DNA of 64,000 bases, from contig JAPUFC010000003.1 of the NCBI GenBank assembly GCA_027492275.1, positions 60,536-124,535 on the forward strand, written 5' to 3'. The stretch is from Mesorhizobium sp. (GTDB lineage Bacteria; Pseudomonadota; Alphaproteobacteria; Rhizobiales; Rhizobiaceae). Shown piece by piece: positions 8,379 through 16,381 of this stretch. Positions within the stretch are counted from its first letter, which is position 1. Each line of letters starts with the position of its first letter. The position numbers and the translations under genes are program-made. A model generated the notes under the pieces. The model saw nothing but the letters and a program-made list of their open reading frames with translations. It made no database searches and was not told where the DNA came from.

Positions 8379-8690
8379 ATGTGGGTTTGCCTGACTGACG
8401 GGTTCTTCTCCATCGTCAGGGATACGACCGGAGAGGACGGTCTTCTCGTCCGCGCCCGAAGTCCAGAACATCTTCGACGCGCCTTCCCCTCCCACACGAT
8501 GGAACGGACTCCGGGCGCCGACTATGGGTGGCGGATCAGGACGAGCCGGGACGAGGTGGCCGACGTCCTCACCGACAGGGTCGCCACCCTCGACTATCCG
8601 AACTTCAAGGCCAGCGTCACCGAGGAGAGGCTCCACGACCTCTACGGTGCGTTCTGGAGACTTCACTGGCGCTACCAACAGGACAGGTAG
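8379..8690 (+). CDS. Conserved-looking 103-aa protein, unknown function
   Basis: Starts MWVCLTDGFFSIVRDT behind AAAGGATGACGG, a good ribosome site. The middle (LLVRARSPEHLRRAFPS) and the C-terminal LHDLYGAFWRLHWRYQQ are typical of a real folded protein, and codon use is normal for the region. I have seen similar MWxC...SIV proteins in rhizobial accessory regions, always without assigned function. It has no signal peptide or membrane helix. A longer minus-strand frame over the same DNA is rejected. Confidence 0.7.
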   Translation: MWVCLTDGFFSIVRDTTGEDGLLVRARSPEHLRRAFPSHTMERTPGADYGWRIRTSRDEVADVLTDRVATLDYPNFKASVTEERLHDLYGAFWRLHWRYQQDR

Positions 8691-8940
8691 CGCACGACTG
8701 ACCTCGGTTTTGTCAACAACACCTCGGGACAAAAACGACCAGTCCGGTCGTATTCTTAGCCGCCCGACATGTACGGGTCCCAGATTGACAACGAGTTCGC
8801 AATAGAAATCCGCTCTCTTCCAACAAGAGAAGGCACCGTCAGGTGGGTGCCCTTGCGGAAGCCCCACCCCGTTACTACCTAGTCGTCAGCCTATCGCCCC
8901 TGCCCCATCCCCATCACGCGATTTTATTAGGAAGACGAGA

Positions 8941-9765
8941 ATGCTTGACGACGAAGCGACTGAAGAGATTGACGACTGCCAGGAAGAAACCGAGCCTGAT
9001 GTGCCGTTTGATTATGGGTCTCTCCCTGCGGAGACGGTTAAGGAGTTGGAGGCGGCAGTTCCCGTCCTGCGCCGGATGTTCAAGAAGCTGGACAATGAAG
9101 CCCGCAAGACGGGTGATTACTTGATCGGGCTCAAGAAAAAGGCCGGACACGGCCTGTTCCTCAAATGGTTGCAGGTGAAGTTGCCTGGCCCCATGGGTGC
9201 AAAGCGCGCCCAACGTCTCATGAAGTTGGCCTGTTATTGCCAGGAGTACGCCATCGCCTGCGCAAACCTGTCGGAACCGACGATGAACCTGTTTGTCCGG
9301 ACCAAGGGGGAGACCGCAAGGGAGGTGCTGGCGCGAGCCGAGCAGCGGGGTGTGCCGCTGACGGACGACGAGGCGCGCGACGAGTTGCCCGCGCCTCTGG
9401 GGCGCAAAGGCAAGGTTCCGAAGGAGAAGACCGAGAAGGCTCAGCCCGCGACGGTGCAGGCGCTGGGCTCTGTGAGTGGCGACCCGGACGAGGAAGCACG
9501 AGAGGAAGAAGTCCACCAGGAGCTGCAGAACCAGTCCACTCCGGCAGTCTCCAACATGGCCTCTATCATCGACGAGACTGCCGATGCAGGGGCTTGGAAG
9601 GAGGCTGACCGCGCGGGAGTTAAGGAGGCGCTCGTGATGATGGAGGAATGCTGCTCCGAAAACATTGCGGCCATCATCGAAGTCTTAAAGGCGGTTAAGG
9701 CATGCGGGGGATCGTTGGACTTCTTCGCCCAGATGCTGGAGACGCGGTTCGCAACCAAAGCGTGA
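8941..9765 (+). CDS. DUF3102-like mobile-element protein
   Basis: 274 aa. Residues about 30-110 read like DUF3102: a helix (VKELEAAVPVLRRMFKKLD), then GDYLIGLKKKAGHGLFLKWL and an AKRAQRLMKLA helix, the pattern of proteins common on phages and plasmids that carry an H-x-F-x-x-W-like core. The middle is a charged low-complexity linker (EEAREEEVHQE) and the C-terminus a short helical region. It ends 11 bp before an intrinsic terminator. The role is unknown; the family call is from pattern only. Confidence 0.6.
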   Translation: MLDDEATEEIDDCQEETEPDVPFDYGSLPAETVKELEAAVPVLRRMFKKLDNEARKTGDYLIGLKKKAGHGLFLKWLQVKLPGPMGAKRAQRLMKLACYCQEYAIACANLSEPTMNLFVRTKGETAREVLARAEQRGVPLTDDEARDELPAPLGRKGKVPKEKTEKAQPATVQALGSVSGDPDEEAREEEVHQELQNQSTPAVSNMASIIDETADAGAWKEADRAGVKEALVMMEECCSENIAAIIEVLKAVKACGGSLDFFAQMLETRFATKA

Positions 9766-9776
9766 CCGCATCAGCG

Positions 9777-9801
9777 AAAGGGGGCTGTATGGCCCCTTTT
9801 T
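9777..9801 (+). terminator. Intrinsic terminator after the DUF3102-like gene
   Basis: AAAGGGGGC pairs with GCCCCTTTT in a 9-bp stem (one G-U) with a 6-base loop, followed by a T run ending at 9801. It sits 11 bp downstream of the stop codon. Confidence 0.8.
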
Positions 9802-9848
9802 CGCATCTGCCCTTCCTTTTAAGGAATGATCGATCCCACACGCTTCAG

Positions 9849-10301
9849 CTAGCCAAGCGTCCTAGCCCGGTGACGTTCGGCCTCTTCCGGCGTCAGCACG
9901 CCGGCCTCCCTCAACTTCTTGATGCTCGCCAGCGGTTCCGCCCTGTCCGACAATGGCTCTGCGATGCGGACAGGCACATCCAGCGTCGGTTCTGCGCGCT
10001 GCTTGGACGCGTAGGCGCGTTGGGCTGCGAACACCGCCTCGCCGGCGACGTCGCCCGCCGTACGCTCGCCCCGCCCGGTGGCGTTCCCGAGGACCGGGTC
10101 CAGAAAGCTGCGGTCGCGCGGGAACACCGCCCACGCGAAGGCGACGACCCAGAAGATTCCGGTGAACCCGCAGATGTTCAGGACGAGGATCACCCACCGA
10201 TAGCGGTGCCGGCGCAGGAACCCGACGATGGCCGGCAGGAAGTAGAGCCCCGCCGCCAGGATCAGGAACATCATGATCACGCCGTCTTCGTCGTATGGCA
10301 C
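9849..10301 (-). CDS. Superinfection-immunity-like membrane protein with SHOCT tail
   Basis: 150 aa from GTG 10301 (ATG at about 10274 is an alternative). The N-terminus has two membrane helices: MMFLILAAGLYFLPAIVGFL and ILVLNICGFTGIFWVVAFAW. The second carries the N-x-x-G-x-x-G-x-x-W-V-x-A-x-x-W pattern of the phage superinfection immunity (Imm) family. The last 30 residues (IKKLREAGVLTPEEAERHR) match the SHOCT oligomerisation motif. Known relatives block phage DNA entry, but many bacterial members are uncharacterised. It lies divergently from the XRE gene. Confidence 0.7.
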   Translation of the reverse strand: MPYDEDGVIMMFLILAAGLYFLPAIVGFLRRHRYRWVILVLNICGFTGIFWVVAFAWAVFPRDRSFLDPVLGNATGRGERTAGDVAGEAVFAAQRAYASKQRAEPTLDVPVRIAEPLSDRAEPLASIKKLREAGVLTPEEAERHRARTLG

Positions 10302-10488
10302 GCTCAAGCCAGATCCCCCTCTGATCGCATTCCGTGGTTGACGGCACCTCTCACTCCTAGCCTGCCCGACGCTCGGGGCATCGCAGCCGGAATGAACGCC
10401 CTTTCCTGTCGGCGCATCTGTATCAAGAGTACGCGCTGTAGAGAATACTCCGTGTTCAAAAACTCGACATACGCGCGTTCTCGCGCTC

Positions 10489-10743
10489 ATGGAGATCCGA
10501 GAGGTTTTCGCGCAGAATCTTAGGGCGCAACGGCAGGCAAAAGGTCTGTCGCAGGAAGAACTGGCGCACCGCGCCGACATAGACCGGACGTACATCAGCT
10601 CGTTGGAGCGCGGCGTCTACGCGGCGAGCATCGACGTGGTCGAGCGCCTCGCTCAGGCGCTTGGCATTCAGGCGGCGGACCTGCTTCAGAGGGAAGGCGC
10701 GACCCCTTCATCGCTAGAACGAGGCGCGGACGGCGCGTCATAG
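10489..10743 (+). CDS. XRE-family helix-turn-helix regulator
   Basis: 84 aa. Nearly the whole protein is one HTH domain: LRAQRQAKGLSQEELAHRA, then IDRTYISSLERGVYAAS, as in Cro/C1-type repressors. No clear Shine-Dalgarno precedes ATG 10489, so it may be leaderless. Its 3' end overlaps the convergent resolvase gene by 58 bp. It probably controls itself and the divergent membrane-protein gene through the 187-bp gap between them. Confidence 0.88.
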   Translation: MEIREVFAQNLRAQRQAKGLSQEELAHRADIDRTYISSLERGVYAASIDVVERLAQALGIQAADLLQREGATPSSLERGADGAS

Positions 10744-11288
10744 CGCGCACCCACGATCCGCACCACCGAGGCCTTGCCCAAGCCAAGCTGCGTCGCGATC
10801 TTCGCCATGCTCATGCCTGCCGCGCGCAGCGCACGGACCTCGTCCGCCCGTAGACGTGCGGTCGGCTTCCGTCCCTTGTACTTTCCATCCGCCTTCGCCT
10901 TGGCGATCCCCTCGCGCTGCCGCTCCAGCATCATCTCCCGCTCGAATTCGGCCACGCCACCCAGGATGTTCAGCATCAGTTTGCCGGTCGGCGTGCTTGT
11001 ATCGATGCCGAGGTTCAGGATGCGGATGCCGACGTTCTTCGCCTGAAGCGTCTCGATGATCGTCCACATATCGCGGACGGACCGGGCGAGGCGGTCGAGC
11101 TTGGTGACGACGAACACATCTCCCTCGCGCGAGAACTCCAGCGCGCCCTCCAGAGCCGCGCGGCGGCCGAGGGCCGAGACCTGCTCTCTATAGATCCGCT
11201 CGCAGCCAAGCCGCTCCAGCTCGGCCACCTGAGCCTCCAGCCCGGCCTCCTGATCCAGTGTCGACGTGCGCGCGTAGCCGATCAGCAT
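10686..11288 (-). CDS. Serine recombinase (resolvase/invertase family)
   Basis: 200 aa. It starts MLIGYARTST with nucleophile Ser9; the catalytic Arg66 and Arg69 are in KLDRLARS. The GVAEFEREMMLERQREG helix leads into a C-terminal HTH (GMSMAKIATQLGLGKASV). Length and domain order match Tn3-type resolvases or Pin-type invertases. No transposase or obvious res repeats are next to it, so it may resolve or rearrange the island. The 3' end overlaps the XRE gene. Confidence 0.92.
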   Translation of the reverse strand: MLIGYARTSTLDQEAGLEAQVAELERLGCERIYREQVSALGRRAALEGALEFSREGDVFVVTKLDRLARSVRDMWTIIETLQAKNVGIRILNLGIDTSTPTGKLMLNILGGVAEFEREMMLERQREGIAKAKADGKYKGRKPTARLRADEVRALRAAGMSMAKIATQLGLGKASVVRIVGARYDAPSAPRSSDEGVAPSL

Positions 11289-11558
11289 CCACCCCTCCGG
11301 TTCGATAGGGCGGTGCCAGTATACGGTTCCGGTCCAAAGTACAGGCCGATTTCAGCGGACCGTGTGGCGTGGCGCGGCGGGCCGGTTCACAGGGCCATGG
11401 CCTATTGGACCGCTGTCGCTGGCCACCGACGCCGCTCCTCAACTGAAAGCATTAGTTGCGCTGCGTCCGGTACCGGCTTGAACAATGGGCTGCAACGAAC
11501 AAACGGGTTCGACTTCTTCGCACTTCCAGTGGAACAAGAATTTGTGGCATGGTTGGGT

Positions 11559-12443
11559 ATGCGTCACATTCACGAGATCGAGGTTTTCCTCGAAGCGTAT
11601 CGATTGCGATCCTTCTCTGCTGCCGCCGCCAGCATGCACGCCACCCAGTCGGGAGTCTCGCAGTGTATCAAGAGGCTTGAGAGTGATATCGGCGTGAGCC
11701 TATTTCGCCGGTCCAACAATACCATAGAGCCGACCGACGCGGGCAAGCGATTCTACGAGCATTGTTCCACGTTTATGCTCAACCACAAGGCACTGGTCAG
11801 TGAGCTGCGCACCGGTTCTTCGAGGACGCAGTCATTGACGGTTGGCGTCAACGCTTGGATGGCGCGCTATATCGTGCCGTCGACGATCGATAAGTTCTCC
11901 CGGCAACTGCCTGGCGTGCAGCTTACCGTTATCGAGGCTGCGTCCCAGACACTTGTCAAACTCAGACAAGAGGGCCGTGTGGCACTGGCGGTCACGTCGA
12001 CGCAGGCATGTGACGACAGCGCATTCGTCTTCCTGAAAACTCCAGGTATTCTCGTCGGCGGCACTTCCTTGCGGCTGGATGAGACCAGTCGACCGATCAA
12101 TATTATCATACCGTCTCCTTCCGACCCGAACCGCGAGATCATCGATCGCTATCTGGAGCACAGCGCTCTGCCGATCGGGCGGCGCATGGAGCTGGATTCG
12201 CTTTCGGCGGCCTTCAGCCTCCTGCGCGCGTCGGACTGGATGATGATCCTGCCGGAAATCGTTTTCCTATCCGAGCCGGATCGTTCCAGTCTCTACCCGA
12301 TTGCGCTCGACCGTCCGCCAATTTTCCGGCTCTCCCTTCTCCACCCCGATGGAGGTCCGACAGAGGAAGCGCGCATCTTCGAAACCATTCTTCGCGGCGA
12401 GATCAGCACGTCTGGCGCCAACGGGCTGACGGCGGCGGCCTAG
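11559..12443 (+). CDS. LysR-family regulator, probable controller of the hydantoinase operon
   Basis: 294 aa from ATG 11559, the start that gives the usual LysR length. The N-terminal winged HTH is plain: HEIEVFLEAYRLRSFSAAAA, then ATQSGVSQCIKRLESDIGVSLFRR. A periplasmic-binding-protein-like effector domain follows. It is transcribed in the same direction as hyuA, 166 bp upstream of it, across a gap with strong palindromes. The usual LysR model, in which a pathway metabolite acts as inducer, fits but is inferred. Confidence 0.88.
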   Translation: MRHIHEIEVFLEAYRLRSFSAAAASMHATQSGVSQCIKRLESDIGVSLFRRSNNTIEPTDAGKRFYEHCSTFMLNHKALVSELRTGSSRTQSLTVGVNAWMARYIVPSTIDKFSRQLPGVQLTVIEAASQTLVKLRQEGRVALAVTSTQACDDSAFVFLKTPGILVGGTSLRLDETSRPINIIIPSPSDPNREIIDRYLEHSALPIGRRMELDSLSAAFSLLRASDWMMILPEIVFLSEPDRSSLYPIALDRPPIFRLSLLHPDGGPTEEARIFETILRGEISTSGANGLTAAA

Positions 12444-12509
12444 GCCTCGTCGATTCGGCCATCCTGTCCGGCAGCGGTTTCGCCCCCAGGTAAGGAGCAT
12501 GCCCATCGG

Positions 12510-12565
12510 TTTGTCGATAGCCCCACAATTTTCGAGGGGTCCCCTCGATCACATTGTTCGACAAA
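12510..12565. promoter_or_regulatory. Nested palindromes upstream of hyuA, probable LysR operator
   Basis: Outer arms TTTGTCGA (12510-12517) and TCGACAAA (12558-12565) enclose the perfect palindrome TCGAGGGG-T-CCCCTCGA (12532-12548). Two-fold symmetry between a LysR gene and its likely target is the expected operator layout. A terminator is less likely because no T run follows. Confidence 0.6.
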
Positions 12566-12609
12566 CATTCGGTTTAGTTTGATCCTCCTTCCATTAAAGG
12601 AGACCGGCA

Positions 12610-14679
12610 GTGCAACAGACTTCGATGGGCGACATTTCGATCGGGGTCGACACCGGCGGGACGTTTACCGACCTGGTATGCCAAGTGGCCGGAAAGCCCA
12701 CGCGTCTCCTCAAGGTTCCGAGCACTCCCAACGATCCGAGCCAGGCCGTCATGAACGCGCTCGATCGGGCGTGCCAAGAATGGGGTATCGACCGGCGCCT
12801 GATCAAGCGCGTGGTGCATGGCACGACCGTCGGCACCAACGCCGTGCTTGAAAGAAAGGGCGCACGGATCGGCCTATTGACCAGCGAAGGCTTCCGGGAC
12901 GTGTTCGAGATCGGCCGCCAGGTGAGAGATCCCGTCTATCGCATCCGCCTGACCCCCGCGACGCCAGTATTCATGCTGCCGCGCTCCCGCCGCAAAGAAG
13001 TTCCCGAGCGCCTCGACGGGCACGGCCGCGTGCTCACCCCCATCGATCTCGACGCCGTCCGCAATGCGGTGCGGGAACTTCAGGCCGAAGGCGTGACCTG
13101 CATCGCCGTCGCCTATCTCTTCTCCTACCTCAATCCCGAACACGAACTGGCGACGCGCCGTCTGATCGAGGCCGAGTTCCCCGATATCCAGACATCGCTG
13201 TCGGTAGATGTCGATCCTCGTTTCCGGGAGTATGAGCGCACGCTGGCGACGTCCTTCGACGCCTATATCAAGCCTGTCGTCTCGCGCTACCTCAACCGTC
13301 TCAAGGCCGTGCTGACCGAGACCGGCGTCGCCGGTACGCTGCAGCTGATGCAGTCGGGTGGCGGAACGATGGCGACGGAAGTCGCTGTCTCGCGCCCTGT
13401 CCGCCTCTTTCTTTCAGGTCCCGCCGGCGGCGTTATTGGTGCGCAGAACGAAGGCATGCTCGTTGGTGAGCGGAACCTCATCACCATCGATATCGGCGGC
13501 ACGAGTTCGGACATCGCGCTGATCGCCGATGGCATGCCGCTGACCTCCTCGGAAGGATCCATTGGCGGCTGGCCGGTCAGGGTGCCGATGGTCGAGGTGC
13601 ATGCACTGGGCGCGGGCGGCGGCTCCATCGCAAGAGTCGATGCGTCCGGCGCGCTTTCGGTCGGACCGGAATCGTGTGGTGCTTCGCCCGGTCCTGCCTG
13701 CTACGACCAAGGCGGTACGGAGGCCAGCGTCACCGACGCCGCCCTGGTGCTCGGCTATCTCAATCCCGACTATTTTGCCGACGGCACGTTCCGGATCAAT
13801 CCCGATCTGTCGCTGGCCGCCGTCGCCAAGCGGGTGGCCGACCCACTGGATCTGACGATCGAGCGAGCAGCCGTTGGCGTTCACCGAGTCGTCAACGCAA
13901 ACATGGCCGAAGGCATACGCCTGGTTTCGACACGCAAGGGTTTCGATCCCCGCAACTTCGTGCTGGTGCCGCTCGGCGGAGGCGGCGGCACGCACGCGAC
14001 CGCGCTCGCCGACGAACTCAGCATTGAGCGCATCATGATCCCTCGTTCGCCAGGGGTTCTCTCTGCCCAAGGTCTTTTGTCTGCTCCGATCGAGCATGAA
14101 ACGACCCGCAGCTACCGCGCCGAACTCGGCGATCTCGATGTGGCGGAACTGCATGCGAAGCTGGCCGAACTGGATTCCCATCTCACCCAACTGATGGCGC
14201 TGGAGGGGGTCGAGGCGGCGGAAGTGATGGTGCAGTATACGGCGGAGCTTTGCTATGTCGGCCAATCCTTCTTCCTCGACGTTCCGCTAGACGTGGAAGT
14301 CCCGGATATCGCAGCCAGCCTTCACGGTTCTTTCGTGGCGCGTCATGAACAGCTTTATGGCCATGCACCTGAAGCACCCGTCATGATCGTGAGCGTCCGC
14401 AGCGTCCATCGCGTGTCTCGCCCCACGGAAAGTGTCGCCGATGACAGCCTTCCCACTCAACCTGCAAGCGCTGTCTCAACGCGGCCAGTGCTTTTCCTTG
14501 ACCAGACCGCTTACATGGATACGCCCGTATATCTCAGACACAGCCTAGCTATCGGTCAGATCGTCGAAGGACCGGCGCTTTTGGAGCAGGCCGATACGAC
14601 CGTGGTCGTCTCTCCGGGGTGGCGTGCGCGTGTCCATCAGAACGGACCACTCATGATGGAAAAGGTTGGGAAGCAATGA
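12610..14679 (+). CDS. hyuA: Hydantoinase/oxoprolinase subunit A
   Basis: 689 aa from GTG 12610, with AGGAG 7 bp upstream. It opens with ISIGVDTGGTFTD, the nucleotide-binding motif of the hydantoinase A/oxoprolinase (ASKHA-fold) family, and contains IDIGGTSSDIALI further on. The length matches the family. With subunit B such enzymes open hydantoin or 5-oxoproline-type rings using ATP, or carboxylate acetone-like ketones in some branches, so the substrate cannot be read from sequence. It overlaps hyuB by 4 bp (ATGA) and heads an operon that continues into a peptide-type importer. Confidence 0.93.
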   Translation: MQQTSMGDISIGVDTGGTFTDLVCQVAGKPTRLLKVPSTPNDPSQAVMNALDRACQEWGIDRRLIKRVVHGTTVGTNAVLERKGARIGLLTSEGFRDVFEIGRQVRDPVYRIRLTPATPVFMLPRSRRKEVPERLDGHGRVLTPIDLDAVRNAVRELQAEGVTCIAVAYLFSYLNPEHELATRRLIEAEFPDIQTSLSVDVDPRFREYERTLATSFDAYIKPVVSRYLNRLKAVLTETGVAGTLQLMQSGGGTMATEVAVSRPVRLFLSGPAGGVIGAQNEGMLVGERNLITIDIGGTSSDIALIADGMPLTSSEGSIGGWPVRVPMVEVHALGAGGGSIARVDASGALSVGPESCGASPGPACYDQGGTEASVTDAALVLGYLNPDYFADGTFRINPDLSLAAVAKRVADPLDLTIERAAVGVHRVVNANMAEGIRLVSTRKGFDPRNFVLVPLGGGGGTHATALADELSIERIMIPRSPGVLSAQGLLSAPIEHETTRSYRAELGDLDVAELHAKLAELDSHLTQLMALEGVEAAEVMVQYTAELCYVGQSFFLDVPLDVEVPDIAASLHGSFVARHEQLYGHAPEAPVMIVSVRSVHRVSRPTESVADDSLPTQPASAVSTRPVLFLDQTAYMDTPVYLRHSLAIGQIVEGPALLEQADTTVVVSPGWRARVHQNGPLMMEKVGKQ

Positions 14680-16349
14680 ACGCGATGGTTGAAAGCTTCC
14701 TGTCGGATCGCCGCACCGCCTCCGCGGGCATAGACCCGATCACTGCTGACGTCGTGCGATACAAGCTCGAAGGCATTGCCAACGAGATGCAGGCCACGGT
14801 GCTGCGCTCGTCATTCTCCGTCATCGTCAAGGAAGGCATGGATGCCTCGTCCAGCCTCTTCACCTTGAACGGCGAAACAATAGCTCAGGGAATGGCCATT
14901 CCCATCCACCTGTCGACGCTGATACCGATCGTCACCACCATACTGAAGACGTTTCCGGTCGCGCAGATGCGCGAAGGCGATCTCTACACGTTGAACGATC
15001 CGTATCATGGCGGAACGCACCTGCCAGACATCGCGGTCGTCATGCCCTGCTTCTGCGACGGAAAGCCGGTCGCGCTCGCGGCGGTGCTGACGCATCACCA
15101 GGATGTTGGCGGCATCTCGCCCGGTTCCCTGCCGACCAATGCGACGGAAATTTTCCAGGAAGGACTGCGCATCCCGCCGATGAAGCTTCGTGACGCGGGC
15201 GTGTTCAACAAGACCCTTCTCGACCTCATCAAGATCAACACCCGGCTCCCCGACATCATCATTGGCGACATCAATGCCCAAATCGCTGCCTGCAATGTCG
15301 GTGCGAAGCGCATTCGGGAACTTTGGGATGTCTACGGAGAAGGGCTGGTCGGGATCGTCGACGAGTTACTCGACCGTTCCGAGTTCTTGACCCGGAAGGC
15401 ACTCAGCGAGATTCCCGACGGCACCTACAGCCACGTCGGCTTCATGGACAATGACGGCGTCAGGCTGGACGAGCGGATCCGCTTCGAGACGGCGGTCACC
15501 ATCAAGGATGGCTCGATGTCCATCGACTTCACCGGCACGAGTCCACAGGTCGCCGGGCCTTTCAACTGCGTGCCGTCCGGGGCGCTTGCCGCCGCCTGCT
15601 TCGCGATACGGATTTTCACCGGGCCCGACATACCGACCAATGGCGGCTGTTTCAGGCCGATCTCGATCCACATTCCGGAAGGAACGGTGATGAACCCGGT
15701 CTTCCCGGCGCCGGTCAATGCTCGGACCTCGGCGATCATGCGATCGGCCACGACCATCATCGGAGCCCTGCGCCAGGTGCTTCCGGACCGGGTGTCGGCC
15801 GATCCAGGGAGCCAGTCGGTCATCCTCACCTTCGGCGGCAAGCGCGATGATGGCTCCCGCTTCGTCATCACCGACATCATCGTGGCTGGAAGCGGCGCTT
15901 GTCACGACATGGACGGCGTCGACGTGATCTCCAGCGACGTGTCCAACAGCACGAACACGCCGGTGGAGACCATCGAAGGGGAATACCCACTGCGTATCCG
16001 GCGCTTCGGCCTTCGTGAAGGATCGGGTGGCGCGGGCAGGTTCCGGGGCGGTCTGGGCTGCGTGCGCGAATATGAGATCGTGCGTGGGCCGATCACGCTG
16101 TCCCATCGCGGCGAGCGCGTCTACTGCGCTGCCGAGGGCTATGATGGCGGCGGGGACGCGGCCACTCACGAAACCGAGATCATCCGAACGGACGGACGTC
16201 GGGAATTCGTTCCGTCGAAGCTGGAGACAGTCCTTCACACCGGTGACCGGATGATCGTGCGGTCGAGCGGCGGCGGCGGCTGGGGCACCCCCGGCGACAG
16301 GGATAGTGACCTTGTCACGGCCGATCGGCGCAACGGCAAAGTCCGATAG
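14676..16349 (+). CDS. hyuB: Hydantoinase/oxoprolinase subunit B
   Basis: 557 aa; ATG 14676 overlaps the hyuA stop. Family features include NDPYHGGTHLPDIAVV in the first third, THHQDVGG shortly after, and the glycine-rich C-terminal SSGGGGWGTP. This subunit carries out the ring hydrolysis with HyuA. Translational coupling implies equal amounts of both subunits in a cytoplasmic complex. A twin-arginine-type binding protein follows 32 bp downstream. Confidence 0.93.
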   Translation: MNAMVESFLSDRRTASAGIDPITADVVRYKLEGIANEMQATVLRSSFSVIVKEGMDASSSLFTLNGETIAQGMAIPIHLSTLIPIVTTILKTFPVAQMREGDLYTLNDPYHGGTHLPDIAVVMPCFCDGKPVALAAVLTHHQDVGGISPGSLPTNATEIFQEGLRIPPMKLRDAGVFNKTLLDLIKINTRLPDIIIGDINAQIAACNVGAKRIRELWDVYGEGLVGIVDELLDRSEFLTRKALSEIPDGTYSHVGFMDNDGVRLDERIRFETAVTIKDGSMSIDFTGTSPQVAGPFNCVPSGALAAACFAIRIFTGPDIPTNGGCFRPISIHIPEGTVMNPVFPAPVNARTSAIMRSATTIIGALRQVLPDRVSADPGSQSVILTFGGKRDDGSRFVITDIIVAGSGACHDMDGVDVISSDVSNSTNTPVETIEGEYPLRIRRFGLREGSGGAGRFRGGLGCVREYEIVRGPITLSHRGERVYCAAEGYDGGGDAATHETEIIRTDGRREFVPSKLETVLHTGDRMIVRSSGGGGWGTPGDRDSDLVTADRRNGKVR

Positions 16350-16381
16350 TCGAAACCATCACAAAAAAATGGGGAACTCAC

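Noticed and set aside
8349..8867. 172-codon minus-strand frame
   Set aside because: It opposes the 103-aa gene at 8379, which has a better ribosome site and more protein-like sequence.
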